A DNA stretch of 64,000 bases from Pyrinomonadaceae bacterium (lineage in GTDB: Bacteria > Acidobacteriota > Blastocatellia > Pyrinomonadales > Pyrinomonadaceae). Shown here one piece after another: positions 8,982-17,551 of this stretch; position 1 is the first letter of the stretch, and each line of letters starts with the position of its first letter. The stretch lies in assembly GCA_025054715.1 (NCBI GenBank), contig JANWYH010000010.1, positions 1 to 64,000 on the forward strand, in the 5' to 3' direction. The notes under the pieces were generated by a model. That model had not been told where the DNA came from. It made no database searches and saw nothing but the letters and a program-made list of their open reading frames with translations. The translations under genes and the position numbers were made by a program.

Positions 8982-9179
8982 ATGAACGAAAGAGAACAAA
9001 AATTTGAGGAAAGAAAAGTTTACGCGTGGTTTTGCATTCTTTGCTCCAGCTTTCATGTAAAAGCTCTAGAAAAAGGCATATTCACGCTTAAAGCCGAAGA
9101 ATTTCTTCGGTTGTTTTCTGACGAGTACCATCAAGCTTTCTTTTTCTTACAAAAACCTAGTTCCGGAGATTCAATATGA
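8982..9179 (+). CDS. Small protein at the head of the iron/heme operon
   Basis: A 65-residue protein of unknown function, the first gene after the Fur-like site. It is hydrophilic with one CxxC-like pair (CILC), aromatic residues and a Phe-rich patch (AFFFLQ), and has no signal peptide. Its TGA overlaps the ATG of the receptor gene (ATATGAG at 9175-9181), which suggests coupled translation. No Shine-Dalgarno is visible before its own ATG. It could be a small iron-uptake accessory protein, or a coupling leader for the receptor. I recognise no family such as HemP. Confidence 0.5.
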   Translation: MNEREQKFEERKVYAWFCILCSSFHVKALEKGIFTLKAEEFLRLFSDEYHQAFFFLQKPSSGDSI

Positions 9180-11482
9180 GAATGCTTTTGTTTCTTCTCC
9201 TAACGCAAATCGTTACAGCTCAAGAAACTTTACTTGTAAAGGTAGAAAATCAGCTTGGTTTTCCAGTAAGTGGAGCTATCGTTAAGGCTAAACACGCTTC
9301 TTGTACGACTGATGCAGAAGGCAAGTGCTCTCTTAACTTGGACAAGAATGAAAGTTTTCTTACGGTCCAAGCAGAAGGCTTTGCAGAAGAATTAGTTAGA
9401 ATTCAGCATGCAAAAGAAGTCAAAGTAGTATTAAAACCCATCGTAGCATATGTTTCAGTAATATCTAGCTACTTGGCAGGAAAGGATGATGCTTTACTGC
9501 CCGGCTCTTTTCAAATCATTAGTAAGGAAGAGTTTGAAGAATCGCGTTATTTTACTCCTTCCGAAGCGCTAAGAAGGATTACGGGAGTACACACTAGAGA
9601 AGAAGAAGGATTCGGATTAAGACCTAACATATCCATACGCGGAACAAATCCGACTCGCTCAACAAAAATACTTCTGCTGGAAGACGGGGTTCCTTTGACC
9701 TATGCACCATACGGAGATAATGCTTCTTATTATCATCCGCCAATCGAAAGATTTGAAGCTGTAGAAGTTTTGAAGGGTTCAGGACAAATTGCATACGGTC
9801 CTGTAACGGTTGCAGGTGTCATTAACTACATAACACCTAATCCTCCAGAAAAAAGGCAGTTTAGTCTAAAGCTTCTCGGTGGAAATAGAGATATTTTTGA
9901 CGGAAGTTTAAGTTACGGAGAAAGTTTTGGACGCTTAGGATTAATATCAGCTTTCACGCGCAAACAAGGAAAAGGAGCGCGTGATAACGTGCGAATAGGC
10001 TTGAACGATTTCAGTTCCAAGTTTAACTATCAACTCAACACAAAAAACTACCTGACCTTTAAGTTCAGCCATCTAAAAGAAGACTCGCGTGTCACATATT
10101 CAGGTCTCACCGAAGCCGAATATAACTCCAATCCTCGACAAAATCCCTTTAGGAACGATTCGTTCAACGCCTTTCGCACGGGCTTTTCTCTTCAATACAC
10201 AAGCTTGCTAAACAACTTCGCAAGCCTCAACGCAACTTCTTACATAAACTACTTTTCTCGTGATTGGTGGCGACAGTCTTCTAACTCGAACGAACGCCCG
10301 AATCGCCTCGGAAGCGATCCAGATTGTCGCGGAATGCAGGACTTATATACAACCTGCGGAAACCAAGGAAGGCTTCGTGATTACCTAACTTGGGGCGTAG
10401 AGCCTCGATTAAATCTAACTTTTAACTCCAGAAAAGATATAAGAAATGAGCTAAACCTTGGATTTCGCATTCATTCTGAGAAGCAAGACCGTCTACAGAA
10501 AAACGGAGATTTGCCACTTTCAAGAGATGGTACAGTAGTTGAAAACAACCTTCGAGAAAATTTTGCCTTGTCAGGATTTGTGCAGTATCGCTTGATCTGG
10601 AAAAATCTCACCTTCGTGCCAGGACTGAGGCTAGAAAACATTAAATATAAGCGCACAAATCGCCTAAACGGCGCATCCGGAAAGACTCAAATAACCGAAA
10701 TTATACCTGGTTTCGGAATTACAGCTAACCTGTTTGGCAATACGACCATTTTTGCAGGTGTTCACCGAGGCTTTGCACCGCCTCGAACAGAAGACATTAT
10801 TTCTAACAATGGAGGCGTTATAGACCTAGAATCAGAAAAAAGCTGGAATTACGAAATAGGCTTGAGAAGCCTTTTTCTTAGAGCACTCAAAATGGAAATT
10901 ACTTTTTTCCGAACAGATTATGAAAACCAGATTGTCCCAGCTTCCGTAGCGGGTGGGATAGGTGCTACCTTCACAAATGCTGGCAAAACTCTACATCAAG
11001 GCATTGAACTATTTACGAGATTTGACTCTAACAATGTTTTTAACACTTCATTTAACTTCTATCTACAGATAGCTCACACTGAATTAGAAAAAGCAGAGTT
11101 CAGAGGGCGAAGATTCAGCTCTATAAATCCTAACATTCTCGTAACTAGAAACCGCTTACCCTATGCCCCTAGAAGATTATCCGATATTGTTTTGGGATTT
11201 GCTTACAAAAATCTCGATTGGTTTGTCGAAGGAAACTACATCTCAAAACAGTTTGCAGACGATCTAAACAGGATTAACCCAACACCAAACGGACAACAAG
11301 GAATTATCCCAGCACAAACTTATGTGAACATGACATTGAACTATAGGATTGAAAGCTGGAAAACGGTTTTGTTTTTCACAACTAAAAACTTGCTAGATAA
11401 AACCTTCATAGTTGACCGTTCAAGAGGTATTCTGCCTTCAATGCCAAGGCTCTTGCAAGCAGGTTTAAAATTGACATTCTAA
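9176..11482 (+). CDS. TonB-dependent outer-membrane receptor, FecA-like
   Basis: A 768-residue outer-membrane receptor. A signal peptide (MRMLLFLLLTQIVTAQ) is followed by a short carboxypeptidase-regulatory-like beta domain (residues about 18-85), the plug (including LRPNISIRGTNPTRSTKILL, EDGVPLTYAPYGDNASYYHP and VEVLKGSGQIAYGP) and a 22-strand-type barrel ending in Phe (LLQAGLKLTF). The plug resembles FecA-type receptors for ferric citrate and related siderophores. Its position behind a Fur-like box and before heme oxygenase argues for iron or heme import. A TonB box is not obvious. The start overlaps the upstream small gene. Confidence 0.9.
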   Translation: MRMLLFLLLTQIVTAQETLLVKVENQLGFPVSGAIVKAKHASCTTDAEGKCSLNLDKNESFLTVQAEGFAEELVRIQHAKEVKVVLKPIVAYVSVISSYLAGKDDALLPGSFQIISKEEFEESRYFTPSEALRRITGVHTREEEGFGLRPNISIRGTNPTRSTKILLLEDGVPLTYAPYGDNASYYHPPIERFEAVEVLKGSGQIAYGPVTVAGVINYITPNPPEKRQFSLKLLGGNRDIFDGSLSYGESFGRLGLISAFTRKQGKGARDNVRIGLNDFSSKFNYQLNTKNYLTFKFSHLKEDSRVTYSGLTEAEYNSNPRQNPFRNDSFNAFRTGFSLQYTSLLNNFASLNATSYINYFSRDWWRQSSNSNERPNRLGSDPDCRGMQDLYTTCGNQGRLRDYLTWGVEPRLNLTFNSRKDIRNELNLGFRIHSEKQDRLQKNGDLPLSRDGTVVENNLRENFALSGFVQYRLIWKNLTFVPGLRLENIKYKRTNRLNGASGKTQITEIIPGFGITANLFGNTTIFAGVHRGFAPPRTEDIISNNGGVIDLESEKSWNYEIGLRSLFLRALKMEITFFRTDYENQIVPASVAGGIGATFTNAGKTLHQGIELFTRFDSNNVFNTSFNFYLQIAHTELEKAEFRGRRFSSINPNILVTRNRLPYAPRRLSDIVLGFAYKNLDWFVEGNYISKQFADDLNRINPTPNGQQGIIPAQTYVNMTLNYRIESWKTVLFFTTKNLLDKTFIVDRSRGILPSMPRLLQAGLKLTF

Positions 11483-11500
11483 AAAAACGGAGGCTATCTT

Positions 11501-12085
11501 ATGATCTTGCAAAAGTTAAAGCAAGCAACAAAAGCACAACACGATCGTTTGGAAAAGGTGGTAAACTTGCTGAACGATACTCTTTCGATGCAGGATTACA
11601 AACATGTTTTGCTCAAATTTTACCGATTCTACAGCTCTATTGAACCAAAACTACACAGTTACGACCTAGACAAATTCGGTTACAAAACGACCGAAAGAAG
11701 TCGTTTAAGGCTTTTAGAAAAGGATTTGAAAAACTTGAATCTAAAACCTGTTCCGAGCTGGGAAGGATTACCACTTCTTGAAAACATTGGTGAAGTTTTT
11801 GGCTGCCTTTATGTGATTGAAGGCTCAAGCCTTGGCGGACAAGTAATATCGAGGCATCTTAAGGAGAAACTACAGCTTGACATAAACAATGGCGCTTCGT
11901 TTTTCAACATATATGGTTCAGAAACGGGAAAGATGTGGAAAGAGTTTGGAATTATAATCGAAGAATTTGCCAAAAGCTACCAAAACGATCAGCAAATAAT
12001 AGAAGGCGCAATTGAAACATTCCAAGGTTTTGAAGAGTGTTTCAAAAGCACTGCTTTAAGTTTTTCTTATGAAAATCAACAGTGA
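11501..12085 (+). CDS. Heme oxygenase (biliverdin-producing)
   Basis: A 194-residue heme oxygenase that opens the heme ring with O2 and reductant to give biliverdin, CO and Fe2+. The proximal heme ligand His14 sits in ATKAQHDRLE, and YVIEGSSLGGQVI is the distal helix with the flexible Gly pair typical of bacterial HO/BphO-type enzymes. Length is normal. A good ribosome-binding site (GGAGG) lies 18 bases after the preceding receptor gene. With two receptors around it, its likely job is release of iron from imported heme. Supply of bilin to a phytochrome is a less likely alternative because no bilin-binding kinase is nearby. Confidence 0.92.
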   Translation: MILQKLKQATKAQHDRLEKVVNLLNDTLSMQDYKHVLLKFYRFYSSIEPKLHSYDLDKFGYKTTERSRLRLLEKDLKNLNLKPVPSWEGLPLLENIGEVFGCLYVIEGSSLGGQVISRHLKEKLQLDINNGASFFNIYGSETGKMWKEFGIIIEEFAKSYQNDQQIIEGAIETFQGFEECFKSTALSFSYENQQ

Positions 12086-12158
12086 ATCTAATAGTCAAAA
12101 ACTTTGTAGGCTGAAAGAATCCTGTGTCAAAATTTTCTAACGAAAGGAGTTCTAAAAA

Positions 12159-14453
12159 ATGATACGAAATACGCTAAAAGTGTTCATTCTAATACTTGCA
12201 CTAATTTCTTTATGCTTGAACCTTTTTGCTCAAGCAAGCGAAATAAGAGGAGTTGTAAAAGACCCGAATGGAGCATTGATAGCTGGTGCTTCCGTAACTC
12301 TGCGCAACAAGCAAACCGGACTTGAAAGAACAATACAAACTAATCTGCAAGGCGAATTTAGATTTTCTGGTTTAAGCGACGGTGGCTATGAGATAATCGT
12401 AACAGCTAGCGGTTTTAAGAAAGCCTCAATTACTTATCAAAACCAGCCTCAAATTGAGATAACTCTCGAAGTAGCTCCTTTCGAGATGGCAACAACCGTT
12501 TATTCAGGTTCGAGACAAGAGGAGCTTCGTGAAAGCCTTAATACGAAAGTTGATGTTATAACCAGAACCCAAATCCGTGACACTGGATACGAAACCGTTG
12601 GAGAAGTTTTAAGAGAGCTTCCTGGCGTGCTGACTCGTCGCGGTTCGGAGGTAGGTTTTTCATTCAACTCTGCAGGACAGCAGATTCAAGGTATCGGTTC
12701 AAGACAATCTCTGGTTCTCATTGATGGATTTCCGATCATAAATGCTCGTGGCATAAAAAGCGGAATTATAAATCTCGATAGACAATCAACAGCAAGAATC
12801 GAGCAGATAGAAGTTGTAAAAGGGGCAGCTTCTGCCCTTTACGGTTCTGATGCAATCGGCGGTGTAATAAACCTAATCACTCGCGAGCCGAAAAAGCCTC
12901 TTGAAGCATCGGTTACAGTTTCAGGCGGAAATTTTGGCAGATTCGATCCAAGAGCAGAGTTTGGATTTCGTAAAAAAGGCTGGGTTGGATTTTTTAGTCT
13001 TGAACGCCATAAAAACAATGGTTTTGATCTGACGCCCACTACACCTGATACGACAGGAGCAGGTTTTCATCGATACGATCTGTTTGGAAAGCTAAAATAT
13101 GAATTCTCTGAAAACCTTTATCTGGTAGGTTTTGGTGACATTAAAAGAACCAATGTCAAGGGCATTTCTCTTGGTGAGGCAGGCTATCAGCAAGACGATG
13201 TTGATGAAACACTGCAAAGTTACGGACTTACAGCTAACTGGAATATAACCCCAAGAACCGTCGCTCAACTGCGTGGCTATTTCTCCCGCTACGATGAAAT
13301 TGGTAAGATCTTCGTTCTTCCGAATAGAACATTTCCAAGAGGAACTAGCTTCCCTGATGAGAACTTGTTTCAAAGATTTGGAAGAATTGACGCTTCAATT
13401 CTTCACATTCTCGGCGAACGTCAAATCTTACAATTCGGCGTCGAATGGAACACAGATCGTTATGCTGGTTTTAACCGCTTAAGAAACGCCTCTGGAGAGC
13501 GTGCAGATACTTCTGTCGTATGGGGACAAGATAAGATAAGCTTAACCAACTGGCTAACACTTACGCTCGGCTTTCGTTTTGATAATCATTCAATTTTCGG
13601 CTCAGCCGTGTCCCCCAAAGTGGGGTTAAACATTCGAGCGACTGAGAGAATAAGTCTTAGAGCATCTTGGGGCAGAGGCTTTAGAGCACCAGATCTAGGA
13701 CAGCTTTACTATCGTCTCTACAACCCAACAAACCTTTATCAAGTTTTTGGAAATCCAAATCTTGCTCCGGAGCACTCTGGTTCATGGCAACTGGGAGCAG
13801 AATATTCAAGCACAAGGAAGACTTATCGATTCAGCATAAACTTCTTTAGAAACGATGTAAGAAATCTCATAGAAGCAACTAACTTCGGCTTTGTCCGAAC
13901 TCAAGCGCAGGCAAGCGCAATCCTTCGACAATTAGGTCTTAATCCCTCAGATTATGCCGTTAGTCTAAACCGCTTAATGCTGATTTACACAAATAGCTCA
14001 AACATCTTCACTCAAGGAATCGAGCTAGATGCAGAAGTAAAACTACCAAAAGACTTCGCAATAAGCGGAGCTTACACTTACCTTGACGCAAGAAACAAAC
14101 TTACGGGAGCTTATCTACCTGATAGAAACAAACATCAGGGATTCATAAAACTAGCCTATGATAATGCCAAACTTAGATTTCGGACAAACATAAGAGGAAC
14201 TTTCCTAAGCCGATGGAACGTTGGTTCTGTGCGTGGTTTCACCGGCAATGTCGTAGCACCTGGTTTTCAACTCTGGGACTTCTATGTAGCAAAAACTTAT
14301 AAAAATCTCGACTTCTTTACTGCGATAGACAACATTTTCAACAACCGAGACCCGAACGTAGGTAAGCTCGACCAAACGGGCCAACCTTTACCAATTTATA
14401 GAAACGAAGCTGGTAGAACGTACCGCCTAGGTCTGCAAGTGAAAATAAAGTAA
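12159..14453 (+). CDS. TonB-dependent outer-membrane receptor, BtuB/heme-receptor type
   Basis: A 764-residue receptor with a signal peptide ending near FAQA, an N-terminal carboxypeptidase-regulatory-like domain (IRGVVKDPNGALIAGASVTL onward, about residues 30-105), a plug with VLRELPGVLTRRG, DGFPI and VVKGAASALYGSDAIGGVIN, and a beta-barrel ending YRLGLQVKIK. The plug resembles heme and ferrienterochelin receptors (CirA/BtuB class). It has a strong ribosome-binding site (AAAGGAG). It follows heme oxygenase by 73 bases and is closed by a strong terminator, so it is the last gene of the island. Confidence 0.9.
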   Translation: MIRNTLKVFILILALISLCLNLFAQASEIRGVVKDPNGALIAGASVTLRNKQTGLERTIQTNLQGEFRFSGLSDGGYEIIVTASGFKKASITYQNQPQIEITLEVAPFEMATTVYSGSRQEELRESLNTKVDVITRTQIRDTGYETVGEVLRELPGVLTRRGSEVGFSFNSAGQQIQGIGSRQSLVLIDGFPIINARGIKSGIINLDRQSTARIEQIEVVKGAASALYGSDAIGGVINLITREPKKPLEASVTVSGGNFGRFDPRAEFGFRKKGWVGFFSLERHKNNGFDLTPTTPDTTGAGFHRYDLFGKLKYEFSENLYLVGFGDIKRTNVKGISLGEAGYQQDDVDETLQSYGLTANWNITPRTVAQLRGYFSRYDEIGKIFVLPNRTFPRGTSFPDENLFQRFGRIDASILHILGERQILQFGVEWNTDRYAGFNRLRNASGERADTSVVWGQDKISLTNWLTLTLGFRFDNHSIFGSAVSPKVGLNIRATERISLRASWGRGFRAPDLGQLYYRLYNPTNLYQVFGNPNLAPEHSGSWQLGAEYSSTRKTYRFSINFFRNDVRNLIEATNFGFVRTQAQASAILRQLGLNPSDYAVSLNRLMLIYTNSSNIFTQGIELDAEVKLPKDFAISGAYTYLDARNKLTGAYLPDRNKHQGFIKLAYDNAKLRFRTNIRGTFLSRWNVGSVRGFTGNVVAPGFQLWDFYVAKTYKNLDFFTAIDNIFNNRDPNVGKLDQTGQPLPIYRNEAGRTYRLGLQVKIK

Positions 14454-14474
14454 AGAATCCAAATAAGCTAAATG

Positions 14475-14511
14475 GAGCGTCTCTTTTGCAAGAGGGACGC
14501 TCTTTTTGTTG
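14475..14511 (+). terminator. Rho-independent terminator of the iron/heme operon
   Basis: A long GC-rich hairpin, GAGCGTC...GACGCTC with further pairs inside and a TTGC-type loop, directly followed by TTTTTGTT. It ends the iron/heme island 22 bases after the receptor stop. Confidence 0.9.
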
Positions 14512-14542
14512 TTTTGCGGAAATTTAGGTTAATCTATTCAAG

Positions 14543-15979
14543 ATGAGTTACGTTCTTGCAATTGACATAGGCACATCAGGCATTCGCGCGGCAGTTTTTG
14601 ATCAAAAAGCAAGGCTCATTTCGGAAAGCTTTACGGTTAAAAAACTTAAGTTTAAGTCGCTTCCGAGCGGTGAATGTTCATTAAATCCTTCGGAAATTCT
14701 TTCTAAAACAGAGGAAATTATTGATGAAACCCTTGCGAAAGCTAATGAATACGAGATTTCCGCCGTCGGAGTATCGTGTTTTTGGCATAGTCTCCTAGGA
14801 ATCGGACAGAACGGGAAACCAACTACGGATTTAATTCTGTGGAATGACACGAGAAGTCAAAACAGGGTTGAAACCCTCAAGCGAAATTTCAACGAATCAA
14901 AGATACACAACTTAACCGGTGCTAGGTTTCACTGTAGTTTCTGGCCTGCAAAACTTTTGTGGTTGAGAGAAGAGCAAACTCAGGTGTTTAACAAAACAGC
15001 AAAGTGGCTTTCTTTGCCAGATTTGCTTATGAAAACATTTTGTGGCGAGATTGCAACTAGCATTTCTATGGCTTCAGGAACAGGTATCTTCGATATTCGA
15101 AGTATCGAATGGGCAAAAGAGCTTTTAGAATTTCTAGAGTTAAGCGAAGATAAACTTCCCGAAATTGCTGGCCAAGAATCAGGATTTTATCTAAGAAAAA
15201 ATTACACAAGTCGCTGGAGAAATCTTGAGAAGGCAAAATGGATTACAGCAATCGGAGATGGCGTAGCAAACAATCTCGGCTTAAACTGCACGGACGAATC
15301 GAAAGCTGTCTTAATGATAGGCTCTTCAGGAGCTTTGAGAGTTCTTTTTACAGGCGAGCCTCCTCAAGAGACGCCAAAAGGGCTTTGGTGCTATCGTCTT
15401 GATGAAAAAAGAATTGCCGTGGGTGGAGCTTTATCCGATGGCGGGCTTCTGCAAAACTGGATAAAAGAAAATCTTAGAGTCCAAAAAATGGATTTTCTGA
15501 AGCCAGACTCTCACAAACTCGTATTTTTACCCTTCCTTGCAGGTGAAAGAAGCACCGGATATAGCTTTTCTTCTGGAACAATCTTTGGACTTAGAACTAC
15601 TTCTACTGCTTCTGACATTTTGCAGGCATCACTTGAAGCTGTTGCATATAGATTCGCTGCCATTTTCGATCAAATACAGCAACTTTTTAATATTCAGCAA
15701 ATCATAGCAAATGGAAAAGTTCTTTGGGAGTCGAAAATCTGGACGCAGATCATTAGCGATGTGCTCGGCGCTAATATCCGACTTTCTTACCAGAAGGAAG
15801 CATCCTTAAGGGGTGCAGCCACATTTGCTTTAGAAAACTTGGGATATTCGGCCTCTTCTGAAAAGCCACGAGCGAAACTAATTACGTTCAATCCGGAAAA
15901 CCACGAAATATATAAACTCTCTAGGAAACGTCATGAGAGACTATATGAAATTTTGACGGAGTTTGACAAGCTTATATAA
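14543..15979 (+). CDS. FGGY-family carbohydrate kinase (gluconokinase/xylulokinase-like)
   Basis: A 478-residue sugar kinase of the FGGY family, phosphorylating a sugar or polyol with ATP. The N-terminal ATPase motif DIGTSGIRAAVFD and the hinge Asp in LILWNDTR are clear, as are the adenosine-site sequences GSSGALR and GGALSDGG and the C-terminal LQASLEAVAYRF. Closest general resemblance is to gluconokinase (GntK/FGGY), but the substrate cannot be told from sequence and no sugar-pathway genes adjoin it. It is slightly shorter than typical xylulokinase. It looks like a single-gene unit following the terminator. Confidence 0.85.
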   Translation: MSYVLAIDIGTSGIRAAVFDQKARLISESFTVKKLKFKSLPSGECSLNPSEILSKTEEIIDETLAKANEYEISAVGVSCFWHSLLGIGQNGKPTTDLILWNDTRSQNRVETLKRNFNESKIHNLTGARFHCSFWPAKLLWLREEQTQVFNKTAKWLSLPDLLMKTFCGEIATSISMASGTGIFDIRSIEWAKELLEFLELSEDKLPEIAGQESGFYLRKNYTSRWRNLEKAKWITAIGDGVANNLGLNCTDESKAVLMIGSSGALRVLFTGEPPQETPKGLWCYRLDEKRIAVGGALSDGGLLQNWIKENLRVQKMDFLKPDSHKLVFLPFLAGERSTGYSFSSGTIFGLRTTSTASDILQASLEAVAYRFAAIFDQIQQLFNIQQIIANGKVLWESKIWTQIISDVLGANIRLSYQKEASLRGAATFALENLGYSASSEKPRAKLITFNPENHEIYKLSRKRHERLYEILTEFDKLI

Positions 15980-16020
15980 TTTGTTTTGCCAGTTAACCAA
16001 CCAGAGGAGAACTTTCAAAT

Positions 16021-16194
16021 ATGGCTATAAATTCTGAACTCATTGAGATACTTCGTTGCCCAAAGTGCAAATCAAAAGTGGAGCTCAAACCAGATAAAAG
16101 CGGCCTAAAATGCACCAATCCCGAATGTCGTCTAGTCTATCCGATAAAAGACGACATCCCAGTCATGCTCATCGAAGAAGCAAAAGAAGAGTAA
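16021..16194 (+). CDS. Trm112/YcaR-family small zinc-binding protein
   Basis: A 57-residue protein starting MAINSELIEILRCPKCK. It has CPKC and a second half of a zinc knuckle, CTNPEC, and ends in the family-like LVYPIKDDIPVMLIEEA. This is the UPF0434/Trm112-like family: Trm112 activates methyltransferases in archaea and eukaryotes, while bacterial YcaR-type proteins lie near LPS and fatty-acid genes and have no firm function. It has an AGAGGAG ribosome-binding site. Its stop overlaps the glycosyltransferase start (TAATG at 16192-16196), so the pair is probably co-translated. Confidence 0.88.
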   Translation: MAINSELIEILRCPKCKSKVELKPDKSGLKCTNPECRLVYPIKDDIPVMLIEEAKEE

Positions 16195-17261
16195 TGATTG
16201 ATTGGAGTGAAGTAAAAAGCGTTCTGATAGTAAAACTTCGCTCAATAGGCGATACAGTGCTTTCAACCCCTTCACTAATCGCTTTAAGACGCTTCCTGCC
16301 AAAAGCACGGATAGATATTCTGCTCGAAGATTGGGTCGCTCCTATCTTGGAAGGTTTCGATCAAGTAGATAATGTAATAGTCTTAAAGAAAAGTCTTAAA
16401 TCAAAGCTCCGAACCGCCTTAGAGATAAGGAAGCGCCGCTACGACGTTGCATTCAATCTTCACGGCGGAACTACGGCAACCTTTTTTATAGCTGCTTCTC
16501 AAGCAAAGCATCGCGTGGCATACAAGCATGTAAGATACAATTTTCTCTACAACCATCTACTTTCATCTGCTAGCGATTTTTGGCAGCAACCTACGACTCA
16601 CTCCACTGAACAACAACTTGCTCTTCTAGGTTTTGTCGGAGTGAACGTGAGAGATAAGCCAAAAAGTCACCTAAAAGTTAGCAAAGATGCAGAAAAAACT
16701 CTTATTGAGAAACTAGAGAAATTTCAATCATTTGACAGAACAAGAAAGATAGCCTTGCTTCATCCCGGAGCTACGCTCGAAACTAAACGCTGGAGTGAAC
16801 AACGGTTTGCTTTAATAGCAGATTTTCTATATCAAAAAGGCTTTATGCCCATAGCTACGGGCACGAAAAATGAACTTGAAATATTAACAAAATTGAAAAA
16901 AGCTGCCAAGAAAACGGTATTAGTTTGCACAGATCTGTCACTACCAGAAGTTACAGCTCTAGCTTCGAAGGCTTCTATTTTCGTAGGTAATGATTCAGGT
17001 ATTGCGCACATAGCGGCCGCTGTTCAAACACCCTGTGTGGTTATTTTTGGCTCATCAAATGTCAATCATTGGCGCCCTTGGACAGATGCACCTAATCGGA
17101 TCGTGATAAAACCGATGCCTTGCCAGCCTTGTCATGGCTATTTTTGCGCTGAATTCGATCGGCCAAGATGTATCCTTGAAGTTAGCGTGGAATCAGTCAT
17201 AGAGGCAATAGAGCAAGTTATTGAGGAATCTTCGCAAAAAACAACCCTGTCAGCTCGTTAA
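16194..17261 (+). CDS. Glycosyltransferase family 9 (heptosyltransferase-like)
   Basis: A 355-residue GT9 enzyme related to ADP-heptose:LPS heptosyltransferases WaaC/WaaF. It has the N-terminal SIGDTVLSTPSLIAL loop, the central LLHPGAT nucleotide-sugar site and FVGNDSGIAHIAAA near the C-terminus, in the usual two-domain GT-B order. It likely adds a heptose or similar sugar to a lipid-linked core at the inner face of the membrane; the exact acceptor is unknown. Start: the in-frame frame upstream reaches 16110, but it would run inside the Trm112-like gene in another phase. ATG at 16194, overlapping that gene's stop, gives the family-typical N-terminus. Confidence 0.88.
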   Translation: MIDWSEVKSVLIVKLRSIGDTVLSTPSLIALRRFLPKARIDILLEDWVAPILEGFDQVDNVIVLKKSLKSKLRTALEIRKRRYDVAFNLHGGTTATFFIAASQAKHRVAYKHVRYNFLYNHLLSSASDFWQQPTTHSTEQQLALLGFVGVNVRDKPKSHLKVSKDAEKTLIEKLEKFQSFDRTRKIALLHPGATLETKRWSEQRFALIADFLYQKGFMPIATGTKNELEILTKLKKAAKKTVLVCTDLSLPEVTALASKASIFVGNDSGIAHIAAAVQTPCVVIFGSSNVNHWRPWTDAPNRIVIKPMPCQPCHGYFCAEFDRPRCILEVSVESVIEAIEQVIEESSQKTTLSAR

Positions 17262-17551
17262 AACTCTCTCAAATCCATCCCGGTTCTTGATCTGAACTTT
17301 TCTGAAAGCGAATCTGTAACTTCTGAACCTTCGTCTTTTACTAGCTTTTCCAAACGCCACATAGGCAAAAAATAATCTTGCATTGGCAAATATTCTTCTC
17401 CCTTTTTGATCGCATTTATTAGATCGTCAAAATAATTTAGATCAACACCTCGCAAGAACACACCAGCAGAGCTTATTTTTTGCACTGTTCCAATTAGTTT
17501 TTCGCGCGGATTCTGCAAAATTGCAATAACTATATCCCCTCTTTCTATCAT
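17258..17551 (-). CDS. Small Sm-like protein of unknown function
   Basis: A 97-residue conserved-looking protein. The first half (VIAILQNPREKLIGTVQKI, AGVFLRGVDL) suggests a small beta-barrel of the Sm/LSm or SH3 kind; the second half ends LPMWRLEKLV with an acidic tail. No catalytic residues are visible. Its start overlaps the trpA stop by 4 bases (ATGA at 17548) and its stop overlaps the convergent GT9 gene by 4 bases. An RNA- or protein-binding role is possible, but I cannot assign a function. Confidence 0.7.
   Translation of the reverse strand: MIERGDIVIAILQNPREKLIGTVQKISSAGVFLRGVDLNYFDDLINAIKKGEEYLPMQDYFLPMWRLEKLVKDEGSEVTDSLSEKFRSRTGMDLREF

Noticed and set aside
16110-16193. Longer N-terminus for the GT9 protein
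   Set aside because: It would run in another phase through the Trm112-like gene, and the added residues are Arg/Ser/His-rich and unlike the family start.
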